A stretch of DNA of 64,000 nt from Necropsobacter massiliensis (GCF_000827595.2 NZ_LN776184.1:94033-158032); one strand, 5' to 3'; positions 28,532-39,681 are shown, counted from the stretch's first letter. The notes: a model not told the origin generated them from the sequence alone. Translations and numbers: made by a program.

Positions 28532-28609
28532 CTAACCCGCCCCATTAATCATCGTAATGGTCATCATAATAATGGTGGTGGTCATAGCGAAAGTGCGGTT
28601 TGTCATCAT
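28532..28609 (-). CDS. thrL: thr operon leader peptide
   Basis: 25-codon peptide reading MMTNRTFAMTTTIIMMTITM then INGAG-stop. It has six Thr and five Ile codons, and the same NGAG ending as E. coli ThrL. Ribosome stalling at these codons under threonine or isoleucine starvation should prevent the downstream attenuator from forming. Codons 4-7 contain the uptake signal (28591-28599). The Shine-Dalgarno is weak, and Met2 or Met9 are alternative starts. Confidence 0.88.
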   Translation of the reverse strand: MMTNRTFAMTTTIIMMTITMINGAG

Positions 28610-28638
28610 GTTATTGCATCATAAAAACGAATGCGTTA

Positions 28639-28667
28639 GAAATACCGAAATTTTCACAACTTGTCAA
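28639..28667 (-). promoter_or_regulatory. thr operon promoter
   Basis: On the minus strand TTGACA (28667-28662), a 17-bp spacer and TATTTC (28644-28639), placing the start about 25 nt before thrL. Confidence 0.65.
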
Positions 28668-28758
28668 ACGGAAAATGAATAAATAAGATAAATTTCCCCT
28701 CTTTGTTATAAATCCTGTAAAATACGGCGTGATTCTATGTTTAACTAATAAAACCCTT

Positions 28759-29454
28759 ATGATGAATATTCAGCAAAATCTTAATCAAATCCGACAGCAA
28801 ATCGCACAACATTGCCAACAGGCACAACGCAGTACCGAGCAAGTCCGCTTATTGGCGGTAAGTAAAACCAAGCCCGTTGAGGCTATTTTAACCGCCTACC
28901 AAGCCGGGCAAACGGCTTTCGGGGAAAACTACGTACAAGAAGGCGTGGAAAAAATTCTGTTTTTTGAACAACAAAACATCGCGCTGGAGTGGCATTTTAT
29001 CGGTCCGCTGCAATCCAATAAAACCCGTCTGGTCGCCGAACATTTCGATTGGATGCAAACCCTTGATCGGGAAAAAACCGCTGATCGCCTTAACGCCCAA
29101 CGCCCGCATTTTAAACCGCCATTAAACGTTTTGATTCAAATCAATATCAGCGATGAAAGCAGTAAATCCGGGATTCAACCGACAGAGATGCTGGCGCTGG
29201 CAAAACACGTGCAAAATCTACCGCACTTATGTTTACGCGGCTTAATGGCAATTCCAGCACCCACCGACGATCCCGCATGTCAGCAACAGGCGTTCAATGC
29301 GATGAAAACGCTATTTCAGCAGTTACAGCACGCATTGCCCGATGCCTGCATCGACACCCTTTCCATGGGCATGAGCGATGATATGTGCACAGCAATACAG
29401 TGCGGTTCGACCATGGTGAGAATCGGCACCGCCATTTTTGGTAAACGCAGTTAA
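28759..29454 (+). CDS. yggS: PLP homeostasis protein (YggS/PLPBP)
   Basis: About 231-aa alanine-racemase-fold PLP-binding protein affecting vitamin B6 and amino-acid homeostasis. The PLP lysine lies in LLAVSKTKPVEAI; also conserved are FGENYVQEG, WHFIGPLQSNKT and the C-terminal SMGMSDDM...GSTMVRIGTAIFG. The start is one of two adjacent ATGs (28759 or 28762); the open frame further upstream lacks similarity. It is divergent from the thr operon. Confidence 0.94.
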   Translation: MMNIQQNLNQIRQQIAQHCQQAQRSTEQVRLLAVSKTKPVEAILTAYQAGQTAFGENYVQEGVEKILFFEQQNIALEWHFIGPLQSNKTRLVAEHFDWMQTLDREKTADRLNAQRPHFKPPLNVLIQINISDESSKSGIQPTEMLALAKHVQNLPHLCLRGLMAIPAPTDDPACQQQAFNAMKTLFQQLQHALPDACIDTLSMGMSDDMCTAIQCGSTMVRIGTAIFGKRS

Positions 29455-29560
29455 TACACCATATAAAGTAAAAAATCATATTGAGCACAGATGTTTTTTT
29501 GCCGCGCTAAATAAGCAAGCGTCAGCAAAAAACAGCAATATTCAAGTCAAAATGCCAGTC

Positions 29561-29589
29561 AAAAAGAAAGCCGCTCATTGAGCGGCTTA
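29561..29589 (-). terminator. Terminator of porin gene 1
   Basis: AGCCGCTC-ATT-GAGCGGCT stem (29569-29587), followed on the minus strand by a T-rich tract. Confidence 0.85.
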
Positions 29590-29609
29590 TTATCGGGTTC
29601 GGGTTACGA

Positions 29610-30743
29610 TTAGAAGTAAACGCGTAAGCCTACACCGTAGAAGTTTTCGTTGTCTTTAGTTGCATCAGCAACATTAGCTCTTGTTAATTTCACACGGCTA
29701 TGTGCATATTCAACATAGGTGACCACGTTTTTAGTAAATGCATAATCAGCACCGATTAAATACACATTCTGTACAGCTTTATCACCGTCTTTTAATTTCG
29801 CATCTTTAAGTGCTGCTTCAGCTAAGCTGTACTCAGTTTCAAAGTCAGTTGTTGTTCTGCCTTTGAATTCATTACGCTGCCATTGCAGGTAAACTTTGGA
29901 TTCTGGCAATACTTGATATTGTGCGCCGACTTCTAAGAAACGTGCTTTACCATCAGTAGAGTCGGTATCCACATTATTAACATTTTTAAATGTGGACTGA
30001 CCATATTCCGCACCTAATGCAGCCGGACCGTAGTGTAATAATGAAGCGACACGCCAGGATTTTTTCTCTTTAGCACCGGCTGTGTTGATAGCATTATCAA
30101 ATTTATCGAAAGTTGCACCGGCATTTAATTCTAAACTCAGGTCGTCAGTATACTGACCGTTATAGAATAATGCCGCGCCGTAGCCGTGTTTCAGTTCGCC
30201 AGCTTTTAAGTCTTTTTTATTAGACTGACCGAACAGGTAATCAAGACCGAAAGTTAAAGTCTGACCCTGTGCAATTTCAAAATCAGCGGAACGGAAAGTA
30301 ACAACTTTTTTACCGCCGTCAGTTAAGTTATTGTTACCGCCGAACAGATAGGTTGGATCATTCAGCTGAACATCATCACCGCTGGTATTTTGGCGACCGA
30401 AAGTTAAACGACCGATATTATCCGCCTGTAAACCTGCCCATAATTTGTTAGTTGTCGGATCGTTAAAGCTATTACTGCTGTCCCAACGGTCACCATTTTC
30501 ATTAAAACGAATACGTAAATGTGCTAATGCTTTTACGCCGTCTGTGATCTGATGTTCTGCATGGAAATCAATACGAGATTCATTATTACGTAAATCACCA
30601 CGTTGGTTGTCACCGAATTTACCTAATGCAACATCAACACGACCACCGATATCAAAGGTTGTACCGTCATTACTATAGACTGTTGTTGCGCTTGCTGATA
30701 CTGCTGCAGCTGCCACTGCTAATGCTACTAATGTCTTTTTCAT
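29610..30743 (-). CDS. Gram-negative trimeric porin (OmpP2/OmpH-like), paralogue 1
   Basis: 377-aa outer-membrane general porin. It has a signal peptide (MKKTLVALAVAAAAVSASA, cleavage near 20), beta-strand alternation throughout, the FDIGGRVDVALGKF first strand, LTFGRQN, and a C-terminal aromatic (GVGLRVYF) needed for BAM assembly. The second, diverged porin lies immediately upstream (31063-32127), each with its own terminator, so they are separate transcription units that arose by duplication. Confidence 0.92.
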   Translation of the reverse strand: MKKTLVALAVAAAAVSASATTVYSNDGTTFDIGGRVDVALGKFGDNQRGDLRNNESRIDFHAEHQITDGVKALAHLRIRFNENGDRWDSSNSFNDPTTNKLWAGLQADNIGRLTFGRQNTSGDDVQLNDPTYLFGGNNNLTDGGKKVVTFRSADFEIAQGQTLTFGLDYLFGQSNKKDLKAGELKHGYGAALFYNGQYTDDLSLELNAGATFDKFDNAINTAGAKEKKSWRVASLLHYGPAALGAEYGQSTFKNVNNVDTDSTDGKARFLEVGAQYQVLPESKVYLQWQRNEFKGRTTTDFETEYSLAEAALKDAKLKDGDKAVQNVYLIGADYAFTKNVVTYVEYAHSRVKLTRANVADATKDNENFYGVGLRVYF

Positions 30744-30894
30744 AATAAATTCCTTTCAGAATTAAGTTGTTATAACAATTAAAGCTGAACTTTTCATTGA
30801 ATGAAATGTCAAAGCCTACCTCGTTTGAAGCAGCTGTATATTGGCAAAGAAATATACCGGTGTCAATGTAATTCATAAAAAGTTCACTTAATTT

Positions 30895-30910
30895 AGTGAT
30901 CAGGATCACA
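30895..30910. promoter_or_regulatory. CRP-like site upstream of porin 1
   Basis: AGTGA-TCAGGA-TCACA, one mismatch from TGTGA-N6-TCACA, about 150 bp before the porin start. The rest of the 30744-31006 gap is AT-rich with no gene seen. Confidence 0.5.
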
Positions 30911-31000
30911 ATTCTAAAAGGAACCGAATCGTTTCAGGATAAAAACCAATCAATCACGCCAAACCTTAATAATTATTTATTTTTACCCTCGATTAACAGA

Positions 31001-31032
31001 AAAAAAGCCCGCAACCAACAACAGTTGCGGGC
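31001..31032 (-). terminator. Terminator of porin gene 2
   Basis: GCCCGCAAC (31007-31015) / GTTGCGGGC (31024-31032), 8-nt loop, then a T run on the minus strand. Confidence 0.9.
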
Positions 31033-31062
31033 AGAATCGGACATTGATAGCAAATGCGATAA

Positions 31063-32127
31063 TTAGAACAAGATACGGGTACCTACTGCGATACGTTTTT
31101 CTTTTTCAACGGTTACACCGGAATTTTTAGTTTTAAACGAACCGCCTTCCGCATAAACAATCACATGTTTATTGAAGTGGTGATCCGCACCTAAGAACCA
31201 ACCTCTGAATTTATCGTTCTCGACACCCTGTGTTTTACCGATACCCCACAGATATTCCGCATACACTTTATTTTGCGGCGTTACATGATATTTGAAGCCG
31301 ACTTCAAACTGATCGACTTTTTCATTTTTCATATCACCGACACGGAATTTATGATCCAAGTGACCTACCGGCGATTTTGCCTGTGACCAGTCAAAGCCTA
31401 ACGCTGCCGGGCCGTAAGAAAGCTCAACTGCGGCACCAGCCCCTTTCAACTTATAACTATCACTATCTAAACCTGTTCTGGTTTTGCATTCTCTATCAAC
31501 ACATTTGCTCTTAGTCAATTCACTATAACCGCCTTCTACCGCAAAGCCGAATTCACCGACTTTGGTTTTATAGAATGCGCCTAAACCGAAGCCTTGACCG
31601 TCATCTGCGAGATGATTGCCGTTATCATCATCTTTCTTAGCATTACCAAAGTAATAATCCGCCCCGAAACGGAAACCATTAAACTCAGCAGACATAAAAT
31701 GCGCTGCTTTATTGTGGGCATCCACCACTTTAACGATAGAACCCAATTCATAGGTGTAATCGGATAAGCCGATGTGATCCCCAACGGTCAATTGACGACC
31801 GAATGTTAATGACCCCACATCCGCGTGAGTTAACCCAGCAAATAAACGTTTGGTATGAATGCCATCACCAATGGTACCATTTTGGGTAAAGCGGATTTCA
31901 GCCGCGCCTAATGCGGTGAAACCGTTACCGATTTCTTGGAATGCACGAACCCGAACACGTGAACCTTTATCAAGTAAATCAGTACGTTTACCGGTTTGAT
32001 TAGCGATTTGTAACGCAACACGACCGTCCAAATCAATTTTAGTACCGTCTTGTGAATAAATAACCGTCGCATTGGCTGCGGTTGAAGCGACGGCTGCGAT
32101 TGCTAGTGCGATAAGCGTCTTTTTCAT
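31063..32127 (-). CDS. Gram-negative trimeric porin, paralogue 2
   Basis: 354-aa porin with signal peptide MKKTLIALAIAAVASTAANA and first strand TKIDLDGRVALQI. It shares LTFGRQ and LSYGPAALGFDWSQ with paralogue 1 and ends in Phe (VGTRILF). It is unusual in carrying two cysteines close together in an extracellular-loop-like segment (SKCVDRECKTRTG), which could form a disulfide. The large upstream gap carries several CRP-like sites, suggesting different regulation from paralogue 1. Confidence 0.92.
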   Translation of the reverse strand: MKKTLIALAIAAVASTAANATVIYSQDGTKIDLDGRVALQIANQTGKRTDLLDKGSRVRVRAFQEIGNGFTALGAAEIRFTQNGTIGDGIHTKRLFAGLTHADVGSLTFGRQLTVGDHIGLSDYTYELGSIVKVVDAHNKAAHFMSAEFNGFRFGADYYFGNAKKDDDNGNHLADDGQGFGLGAFYKTKVGEFGFAVEGGYSELTKSKCVDRECKTRTGLDSDSYKLKGAGAAVELSYGPAALGFDWSQAKSPVGHLDHKFRVGDMKNEKVDQFEVGFKYHVTPQNKVYAEYLWGIGKTQGVENDKFRGWFLGADHHFNKHVIVYAEGGSFKTKNSGVTVEKEKRIAVGTRILF

Positions 32128-32818
32128 AACTTACTTCCTTATTTTCAGAGGAGTTTTTTTATTTTTGATTGAATAATACTAATGTTTTATTCAACCGACT
32201 GATAAAACAATTGTCCAGAATGATTTCTGCCTGAAATAATATAAGTAAGTTATTTTCTAATGTCAAAAGGAAATGAACTTTTTGGCATTTTAATAAACAT
32301 TATTTAAAACAACATGTTATATAAAGTTTTAGTTAAAAAAGACAAATTCCAAAATGTTATCTTGATCACATTTTTTACGATTATTTTTATTAGTACATAG
32401 CTAAAAAACAAAATATCTTATTGATATTTAAATAAATATATATTTAACCATTTCATTTAATGAAAAACAATTTCATAACAACTTATTTTTTTAAATATTT
32501 AATTCATTTTTGTGAAGCGGATCACATTTTCGCGCATAAGATAACAGGTTGAAAAATAAGCAATATTCTAACGAATTGAAGGCTAAAATTTCATCAGAAA
32601 TTTATTTTATTGATAAAAAATAAACCGCACTGATATTCCGTGAACGGAGTCACATTTTTACCGCTCATTTGATTGTTTTCTTAAAACGAAAGGTAGTAAT
32701 GAGAAAAAAACAGAATTCTGTTTAAAAATAAACCGCACTTTTATCACAGCACGCGAGAACCGTTGAGAAACCGTTGAAAAGTGCGGTCGTTTTTTCGTTT
32801 AAATCCGGTAATAACGGC
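32128..32818. promoter_or_regulatory. Long AT-rich porin upstream region with three CRP-like boxes
   Basis: 691 bp without a gene. TGTTA-TCTTGA-TCACA (32355-32370), the perfect TGTGA-AGCGGA-TCACA (32511-32526) and CGTGA-ACGGAG-TCACA (32639-32654) fit the CRP consensus. An inverted uptake-signal pair (32732-32742, 32777-32787) lies 31 nt past the epmA stop and is a likely terminator. Confidence 0.55.
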
Positions 32819-33790
32819 TCAGGCATTATCAATACCGAAAGCCAACACCTCGCTGATTTTCTCGGCGCCCAAGGCAAGCATAACCAATCGGTCAACCCCC
32901 AACGCCACGCCGGAACAATTCGGTACGCCCGCCTGCAAGGCAGCAAGAAAGCGTTCGTCGGGTTTATGCGGTGCTAAACCTGCCTTTTCTCTTAACCGAT
33001 TATCCTGTTCAAAACGCCGCTGTTGTTCGCTGGCATCCGTTAATTCATTAAAGCCGTTCGCCAGTTCCAACCCTTTATAATAGAATTCAAAACGTTCCGC
33101 CACCCGATGATCTTCCGAGCTGATTTGCGCCAGCGCTGCCTGTGTGGCCGGAAAATGATAAACTGCAACCGGGCGGTTCAGTCCGATTTTCGGTTCCACT
33201 ACTGTGCTGAACAAAAACTGCAATAACGTATCGCGATCTTCATGTTCCGCGCCGCTCAAATGGTATTCTTTTGCCTTTTCAATCAATTCATGTTGTTCGG
33301 CGGACAGCGGATCCAAACCGACATATTCCTGAAAAATAAACTGATAACTGAAATTTTCCGCCGCTTCACAATCTAAAATCTGCTGCAATAAATCATCCAC
33401 TTCATCAATCAAACGATACATATCAAAATATGGACGATACCATTCCAGCATGGTAAATTCCGGATTATGTTTGCGCCCTGCTTCTTCGTTGCGAAACACT
33501 TTGCATAATTGAAAAATTGCACCGCTGCCGGCGGCAAGTAGTCGTTTCATGTGATATTCCGGGCTGGTTGAAAGCCATAGCGTTTTGGATTGCTCATGAA
33601 AAGGCGAAATAAATTCCGTACAAAAGGATGCCAGATGCACATCCGTTACGCCAAACTCGCTTAATACCGGCGTTTCCACTTCCAACAATCCACGATCGGT
33701 AAAAAACCGACGGATCTCTGCAATGATTTTAGCCCGCGCAAGCAGATTTTTGATCGATGCCGACGGATGCCATTGAGGTTCTAAAAGCAT
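32819..33790 (-). CDS. epmA: Elongation factor P--(R)-beta-lysine ligase
   Basis: 323-aa class II lysyl-tRNA-synthetase paralogue (GenX/PoxA/YjeA) without the anticodon-binding domain. It attaches beta-lysine to EF-P. Motif 1 ([14 protein letters not shown]), motif 2 ([23 protein letters not shown]) and motif 3 ([15 protein letters not shown]) are all present. Divergent from frdA as in enterobacteria. Confidence 0.96.
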   Translation of the reverse strand: MLLEPQWHPSASIKNLLARAKIIAEIRRFFTDRGLLEVETPVLSEFGVTDVHLASFCTEFISPFHEQSKTLWLSTSPEYHMKRLLAAGSGAIFQLCKVFRNEEAGRKHNPEFTMLEWYRPYFDMYRLIDEVDDLLQQILDCEAAENFSYQFIFQEYVGLDPLSAEQHELIEKAKEYHLSGAEHEDRDTLLQFLFSTVVEPKIGLNRPVAVYHFPATQAALAQISSEDHRVAERFEFYYKGLELANGFNELTDASEQQRRFEQDNRLREKAGLAPHKPDERFLAALQAGVPNCSGVALGVDRLVMLALGAEKISEVLAFGIDNA

Positions 33791-33947
33791 AATTTATGGG
33801 TTCCATATCAAAAATAACACCAGTCATTTTACCTTAAATCTCACGGGCTAAAAACCAATGATTTGATATGATGTCCGTATTTTAGGCGTTCAAATGATAT
33901 CAGTTATCATCTGTCATAAAATTGGCTGTTAACAATTTTCTAACTTT

Positions 33948-34057
33948 TTGAGTTAGATCACGAAACTGAACTTTTCTTCCGCCATTTTGTAAAAAAACAG
34001 TTAGCGCTCGTGCAAAAGCATGGCAGAATATTTTCACCCGTTATTGATTTCGATCCG
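33948..34057 (+). promoter_or_regulatory. FNR-like sites upstream of frdA
   Basis: TTGAG-TTAG-ATCAC (33948-33961) and TTGAT-TTCG-ATCCG (34044-34057) each match 8 of 10 bases of the FNR consensus. FNR activation of frd is established in related bacteria. The rest of the 314-bp divergent gap shows no gene. Confidence 0.5.
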
Positions 34058-34104
34058 TTCGAAATCTTTATTTTTTTACTCTCATCATTTATTGGAGGAA
34101 TATC

Positions 34105-35904
34105 GTGCAAACTGTTAATGTCGATATTGCAATTGTCGGTGCCGGCGGTGGCGGCTTACGTGCAGCGATTGCCGCGGCACAAGCTAATCCTAATTTAAAA
34201 ATTGCATTAGTTTCAAAGGTCTATCCTATGCGCAGCCATACCGTAGCGGCGGAAGGCGGCGCGGCAGCGGTCATTAAAGAAGAAGATTCTTACGATAAAC
34301 ATTTTCATGACACCGTTGCCGGCGGCGACTGGCTGTGCGAACAAGATGTGGTTGAATATTTCGTTCAGCACTCTCCGGTTGAAATGACTCAGTTAGAACG
34401 TTGGGGTTGTCCTTGGAGCCGTAAAACGGACGGCGATGTCAATGTGCGCCGTTTCGGTGGGATGAAAATCGAACGGACTTGGTTCGCCGCGGATAAAACC
34501 GGTTTCCATTTATTACACACGTTATTCCAGACTTCAATCCAATACCCGCAAATTCAACGTTTCGACGAACATTTTGTATTAGATATTCTTGTAGATGACG
34601 GTCATGCTCGTGGTATGGTCGCGATGAATATGATGGAAGGCACATTAGTGCAAATTAATGCTAACGCCGTAGTTATCGCCACCGGCGGCGGTTGCCGTGC
34701 ATTCCGCTTCAACACCAACGGCGGCATCGTCACCGGCGACGGCTTATCAATGGCATATCGCCACGGCGTGCCGCTGCGCGATATGGAATTCGTTCAATAT
34801 CATCCAACCGGTCTGCCGAATACCGGCATCTTAATGACCGAAGGCTGCCGCGGTGAAGGCGGTATATTGGTTAACAAAGACGGTTATCGCTATTTACAGG
34901 ATTACGGTCTGGGTCCGGAAACCCCAATCGGCAAACCGGAAAACAAATATATGGAATTAGGTCCACGTGATAAAGTCTCACAGGCATTCTGGCAGGAATG
35001 GCGCAAAGGTAACACCTTGAAAACCGCAAAAGGCGTAGATGTGGTACATCTTGACCTGCGCCATTTAGGTGAAAAATACCTGCATGAACGCTTACCGTTT
35101 ATTTGTGAATTAGCCAGCGCTTATGAAGGCGTCGATCCGGCCAAAGCGCCGATTCCGGTACGCCCGGTGGTGCACTATACCATGGGCGGTATCGAAGTGG
35201 ATTTCAACAGTGAAACCCGTATTAAAGGCTTATTTGCGGTGGGTGAATGCGCCTCTTCCGGCTTACACGGCGCAAACCGTTTGGGTTCAAACTCACTAGC
35301 AGAATTAGTGGTGTTAGGTCGTGTTGCCGGCGAATATGCCGCCCAACGTGCCGCCAAAGCAACACCGGCGAATCAAACAGCGGTTGATGCGCAGGCAAAA
35401 GACGTGGTACGCCGGTTGGAAGACTTATACAATCAGGAAGGCAATGAATCTTGGTCGCAAATTCGTGATGAAATGGGCGATTCAATGGAAGAAGGCTGCG
35501 GTATTTATCGTACACAGGAAAGTATGCAGAAAACCGTCGATAAAATTGCGGAATTGAAAGAACGTTATAAACACATTCGCATCGCCGACCGCTCAAGCGT
35601 ATTTAACACCAATGTACTTTATACCGTCGAGTTAGGCTATATTCTGGATGTTGCGCAATCTATCGCCAATTCGGCAATTGAGCGTAAAGAATCCCGCGGC
35701 GCGCATCAGCGCTTAGACTATACCGAACGTGACGACGTCAATTACTTAAAACACACGCTGGCGTTTTATAATGAAGGCGGTGCACCGCGTATTGAATACA
35801 GCGATGTAAAAATCACCAAATCGCAACCGGCAAAACGTGTTTACGGTGCGGAAGCAGAAGCTCAAGAAGCGGCTGCCAAAGCTAAGGAGCAAGCAAATGG
35901 CTAA
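34105..35904 (+). CDS. frdA: Fumarate reductase flavoprotein subunit
   Basis: 599-aa FAD subunit reducing fumarate to succinate in anaerobic respiration. It starts at GTG 34105 behind GGAGGA, giving [20 protein letters not shown]. The covalent FAD histidine sits in [10 protein letters not shown]; the catalytic segment includes [21 protein letters not shown] and [10 protein letters not shown]. It is the first gene of frdABCD. The C-terminus ends in an Ala/Glu/Lys-rich tail overlapping frdB by 8 nt. Confidence 0.97.
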   Translation: MQTVNVDIAIVGAGGGGLRAAIAAAQANPNLKIALVSKVYPMRSHTVAAEGGAAAVIKEEDSYDKHFHDTVAGGDWLCEQDVVEYFVQHSPVEMTQLERWGCPWSRKTDGDVNVRRFGGMKIERTWFAADKTGFHLLHTLFQTSIQYPQIQRFDEHFVLDILVDDGHARGMVAMNMMEGTLVQINANAVVIATGGGCRAFRFNTNGGIVTGDGLSMAYRHGVPLRDMEFVQYHPTGLPNTGILMTEGCRGEGGILVNKDGYRYLQDYGLGPETPIGKPENKYMELGPRDKVSQAFWQEWRKGNTLKTAKGVDVVHLDLRHLGEKYLHERLPFICELASAYEGVDPAKAPIPVRPVVHYTMGGIEVDFNSETRIKGLFAVGECASSGLHGANRLGSNSLAELVVLGRVAGEYAAQRAAKATPANQTAVDAQAKDVVRRLEDLYNQEGNESWSQIRDEMGDSMEEGCGIYRTQESMQKTVDKIAELKERYKHIRIADRSSVFNTNVLYTVELGYILDVAQSIANSAIERKESRGAHQRLDYTERDDVNYLKHTLAFYNEGGAPRIEYSDVKITKSQPAKRVYGAEAEAQEAAAKAKEQANG

Positions 35905-36667
35905 TCAAGCAATTATGAATGTCGAAGTATTGCGTTACAATCCTGAAACGGACAAAGAACCGTACTTAAGAACATATCAAGTCCCTTATGACAGCCAGAC
36001 CTCTTTATTAGATGCGTTGGGCTATATTAAAGATAAACTGGAGCCGGAATTATCCTATCGCTGGTCCTGCCGTATGGCGATTTGCGGTTCCTGTGGCATG
36101 ATGGTTAACGATAAACCAAAACTTGCCTGTAAAACGTTTCTGCGTGATTACAGCGGACATATGCGAATTGAGCCGTTAGCGAATTTCCCGATTGAACGCG
36201 ACTTAGTTGTGGATCTCAGCCACTTTATCGAAAGTCTGGAAAGCATTAAACCTTATATTATCGGTAATCAAGCACCGGAGCTGGACGGCAAACCACATCC
36301 GTCCGCTGAACTGGCTAAAAGCCGGACTAAACAAACACCGGCGCAACTGGAAAAATACCGTCAATTCTCAATGTGCATTAATTGCGGTCTATGCTATGCG
36401 GCCTGTCCGCAATTCGGTTTAAATCCCGAATTCGTCGGTCCTGCCGCGCTAACCCTTGCGCTGCGCTACAATCTTGATAACCGCGATCACGGTAAAGCGG
36501 AACGTATGAAAATCCTTAACGGTAAAAACGGCGTATGGAGCTGTACTTTCGTCGGTTATTGTTCCGAGGTATGCCCGAAACATGTCGGTCCGGCATCTGG
36601 GGTTAACCAAGGTAAAATCGAAAGTGCGAAAGACTATGTTTTTGCAATGTTAAAACCGCAAAGCTAA
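35897..36667 (+). CDS. frdB: Fumarate reductase iron-sulfur subunit
   Basis: 256-aa subunit carrying electrons from menaquinol to FrdA. The [2Fe-2S] motif is [13 protein letters not shown]...LAC, and the [4Fe-4S]/[3Fe-4S] clusters are [12 protein letters not shown] and CSEVCPKHV. Start at ATG 35897 ([16 protein letters not shown]) follows AAGGAG and overlaps the frdA stop; the frame is open upstream to 35837 only within frdA. Confidence 0.97.
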   Translation: MANQAIMNVEVLRYNPETDKEPYLRTYQVPYDSQTSLLDALGYIKDKLEPELSYRWSCRMAICGSCGMMVNDKPKLACKTFLRDYSGHMRIEPLANFPIERDLVVDLSHFIESLESIKPYIIGNQAPELDGKPHPSAELAKSRTKQTPAQLEKYRQFSMCINCGLCYAACPQFGLNPEFVGPAALTLALRYNLDNRDHGKAERMKILNGKNGVWSCTFVGYCSEVCPKHVGPASGVNQGKIESAKDYVFAMLKPQS

Positions 36668-36679
36668 GGAGAAGGTAGC

Positions 36680-37075
36680 ATGACAACAACAGTAGCAAGC
36701 AAACGCAAAAAATATGTGCGTGAAGTCAAAGCGACATGGTGGAAGAAATTAGATTTTTACAAATTCTATGTGTTGCGTGAAAGCACCTCCGTGCCGACCG
36801 TATGGTTTTGTTTAGAACTCTTCTATGGGTTAATCTGTTTAACCAACGGTACATTTGGTACGACTTTTGTCGCTTTCTTACAAAACCCGGTCGTCGTGAT
36901 CTTAAATATCATCACCTTGGGTGCGGCGTTACTACACAGTTTCACTTTCTTTAACATGGCGCCTCAAATGATGAATGTTATCGTCAAAAATGAACGCCTT
37001 GATGCGAAACTGGTATCCCGTATTTTCTGGGGTGTGACGGCTGTAGTCAGTATCATTGCCTTAATTTTGGTGTAG
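36680..37075 (+). CDS. frdC: Fumarate reductase membrane anchor subunit C
   Basis: 131-aa membrane protein with three hydrophobic helices. It starts MTTTVASKRKKYVREVKATWW and contains FYKFYVLRESTSVPTVWF, the quinol-site region of FrdC. AAGGAGAAGG precedes the ATG, 12 nt after frdB. Confidence 0.95.
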   Translation: MTTTVASKRKKYVREVKATWWKKLDFYKFYVLRESTSVPTVWFCLELFYGLICLTNGTFGTTFVAFLQNPVVVILNIITLGAALLHSFTFFNMAPQMMNVIVKNERLDAKLVSRIFWGVTAVVSIIALILV

Positions 37076-37087
37076 GGAGAAAACAAA

Positions 37088-37432
37088 ATGGATAAATTAA
37101 CTCCAAAACGTTCAAATGAACCGGTCGTCTGGTTACTGTTCGGTGCAGGCGGTGCGATCAGCGCAGTATTTTTCCCTGTATTAGTCTTAATTATCGGTTT
37201 TCTGCTGCCGTTCGGTTTGGTGACGCCGGATAATATCATTGCCTTCGCCCATACTTGGATTGGCAAACTGGCGATCCTCGCACTATTAATTTTCCCGGCG
37301 TGGTGCGGTATTCACCGTATCCATTTGGGTTTACATGATTTTAAAGTGCATGTTCCCGCCGGCGGCGTAATTTTCTACGGGCTGGCAACACTGTATTCGG
37401 TATTAACCCTGTTCGCGGTATTTAATATTTAA
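37088..37432 (+). CDS. frdD: Fumarate reductase membrane anchor subunit D
   Basis: 114-aa hydrophobic protein with three helices, the last gene of the operon. It starts [20 protein letters not shown], and [13 protein letters not shown] is the conserved loop. FrdC and FrdD together anchor FrdAB and bind menaquinol. Confidence 0.95.
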   Translation: MDKLTPKRSNEPVVWLLFGAGGAISAVFFPVLVLIIGFLLPFGLVTPDNIIAFAHTWIGKLAILALLIFPAWCGIHRIHLGLHDFKVHVPAGGVIFYGLATLYSVLTLFAVFNI

Positions 37433-37459
37433 ATAGACATTCCGATATAACCCAAACAA

Positions 37460-37487
37460 AAACCTTTCGGAAACGAAAGGTTTTTTT
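37460..37487 (+). terminator. frd operon terminator
   Basis: 10-bp stem AAACCTTTCG/CGAAAGGTTT with a GAAA tetraloop, followed by a T run. Confidence 0.93.
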
Positions 37488-37533
37488 ATCGAGATAGCTT
37501 GCATAAAATACAATAAAACTGCGACATGCTACG

Positions 37534-39681
37534 CTATTTATGCGTCACTAACCAGCAATTATGGATCTGTTTATTGCGCTCAAAATCCAGCGGTCGGGTT
37601 TTAGCTGAAATTTCCACCGCACTTAATCCCAATTCATTGAGACTGGCAAAATCCATTTTAAAACCGCGTTTATTATTGGAAAAAATCAGGGTACCGTGCG
37701 GACGCAAAATCCGTTTTAATTCACTCATCAATGTAATATGATCGCGCTGCACATCCCAACTGTCTTCCATCCGTTTGGAATTGGAAAATGTCGGCGGATC
37801 AACGAAAATCAGATCAAACTGCCGCTCGCATTTTGCCAACCATTGCAAGCAATCCGCCTGAATCAATGTGTGCTGCTTGCCGTTCAGATCATTTAAGATC
37901 AAATTCTGCTCCGCCCAGTTTAAATAGGTATTCGACATATCTACCGTGGTGGTAGAGCGTGCTTGCCCTAGCGCGGCATGCACCGTCGCCGAACCGGTGT
38001 ACGCAAATAAGTTTAAAAAATCCTTGTCCTGCGCCATTTCCCCAATCATTTTTCGGGTCAGTCGGTGATCTAAAAATAAACCGGTATCCAGATAATCGGT
38101 TAAATTGACCCACAATTTAGCGCCATATTCATTCACATAAAAATATTCACCTTTGTTCGCCAACTTTTCATATTGATTCGTGCCCTTTTGCTTTTGGCGT
38201 ACTTTTAAAATCAATTTGTTGGTTTCCACGCCCGTCACTTTCAAGGTGGCATTTACCGCGTCCAACAAACGCTGACGCGCTTTGTTTTCATCAATATTTT
38301 TCGGCGCGGCATATTCCTGCACCACAATATGATCACCGTACCTATCAACCGCAAGATTGTATTCGGGCAGATCCGCATCATACAGCCGATACGCATCCAG
38401 CCCTTGCTGCATCGCCCATTTCTCAATTTTTTTGCAATTTTTCTGCAAGCGATTGGCAAAATCCGGCGCAATTTGTGCGCTATCGCTCTTTAATTCTCCG
38501 TAATTTTTCACCGCGCTTTCAGTCTGAGCCGCCACCTGCGTTTCGGCAATCCGATAATTTTTCTGCACACATTCCAGCGGACCGTTTTTCGCTTTAAATT
38601 GGCGGTGCGAACGTAAACGCAAGCAATCCAGCAACGCCGGCTCAGCACTGAAAACCGACAGATTCCAACCGCCGAACTGCGCTTTTACACGCTGTCCGAA
38701 TACCGAATACAGCGCGATCAGCGCTGGCGTGGCACCTAAACGTTCGCCATAAGGCGGGTTACAAATCAACGTACCTTTTTCCTGACTCGGATTTTTTAAC
38801 GCTGCCACATCTCCTTGTTTCCATTGGATCAAATGCGCGACTCCTGCCCTTACCGCATTTTTCTGCGCTTTTTGCAACACCCGATAATCAAGGTCAAAAC
38901 CATAAAAGTGTGGCTTCGGATTAGTGTTAAATTGCCGCTCGGCTAAAGTAATCGCTTCAGCTTTCACCTTGTCCCACGCTGCTTGATTATGTCCTTTCCA
39001 AAAATCAAATCCCCAGTGCAGACGATGCAGCTGCGGTGCAATGCGCGCTTCCATTTGCGCCGCTTCAATCAGCAACGTTCCCGAACCGCACATGGGATCA
39101 AGCAGCGGCGTTCCCTGCTGCCAGCCGGAGCGCAACACAATTGCGGCGGCCAGCGTTTCGCGCAGCGGCGCTTTACCCGCCTCCTCACGATACCCGCGCA
39201 AGTGCAGCGCTTCGCCGCTTAAATCCAGTGACAAAATGACATCTTCACGGTTCAAATAGACGTGAATGCGAATATCTGGCTGTGTTTTATCGACATTCGG
39301 GCGGCGCTTGCCGTGACGTTCAAAATAATCCACAATGCCGTCTTTTACTCGCATCGCACCAAACTGAGTATGACGGATTTCACGGTTCGTGCCGTTAAAG
39401 TCAACCAAAAACGTCGTATTGTCATCGAAATACTCCAGCCAGTTTTGTCCGACCACGGTCGAATAAAGATCCAGCTCAGTATAAATTTTACTGCTGACAA
39501 TCGGCAGCAAAATGCGCGAGCTTAATCTCGACCATAACAAGGTGCGATATAAGGTTTCGTCATCGGCTGAAAAATGCACGCCGCCCTGTACCACCTGACA
39601 GTCATTTGCGCCCAGTTCGGTCAGCTCGGTCTTTAATAATTCTTCAAAACCACGGGCGGTGGTCGCAAACAGTTTTTTCAT
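37534..39681 (-). CDS. rlmL: Bifunctional 23S rRNA methyltransferase RlmKL
   Basis: About 715-aa fusion. The N-terminal THUMP plus RlmL domain makes m2G2445 ([15 protein letters not shown]; catalytic NPPYGER). The C-terminal RlmK domain makes m7G2069 ([29 protein letters not shown]). I start at 39681 ([16 protein letters not shown]), matching the family; an ATG four codons upstream is possible but has no ribosome site. Monocistronic, convergent with frd. Confidence 0.95.
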   Translation of the reverse strand: MKKLFATTARGFEELLKTELTELGANDCQVVQGGVHFSADDETLYRTLLWSRLSSRILLPIVSSKIYTELDLYSTVVGQNWLEYFDDNTTFLVDFNGTNREIRHTQFGAMRVKDGIVDYFERHGKRRPNVDKTQPDIRIHVYLNREDVILSLDLSGEALHLRGYREEAGKAPLRETLAAAIVLRSGWQQGTPLLDPMCGSGTLLIEAAQMEARIAPQLHRLHWGFDFWKGHNQAAWDKVKAEAITLAERQFNTNPKPHFYGFDLDYRVLQKAQKNAVRAGVAHLIQWKQGDVAALKNPSQEKGTLICNPPYGERLGATPALIALYSVFGQRVKAQFGGWNLSVFSAEPALLDCLRLRSHRQFKAKNGPLECVQKNYRIAETQVAAQTESAVKNYGELKSDSAQIAPDFANRLQKNCKKIEKWAMQQGLDAYRLYDADLPEYNLAVDRYGDHIVVQEYAAPKNIDENKARQRLLDAVNATLKVTGVETNKLILKVRQKQKGTNQYEKLANKGEYFYVNEYGAKLWVNLTDYLDTGLFLDHRLTRKMIGEMAQDKDFLNLFAYTGSATVHAALGQARSTTTVDMSNTYLNWAEQNLILNDLNGKQHTLIQADCLQWLAKCERQFDLIFVDPPTFSNSKRMEDSWDVQRDHITLMSELKRILRPHGTLIFSNNKRGFKMDFASLNELGLSAVEISAKTRPLDFERNKQIHNCWLVTHK

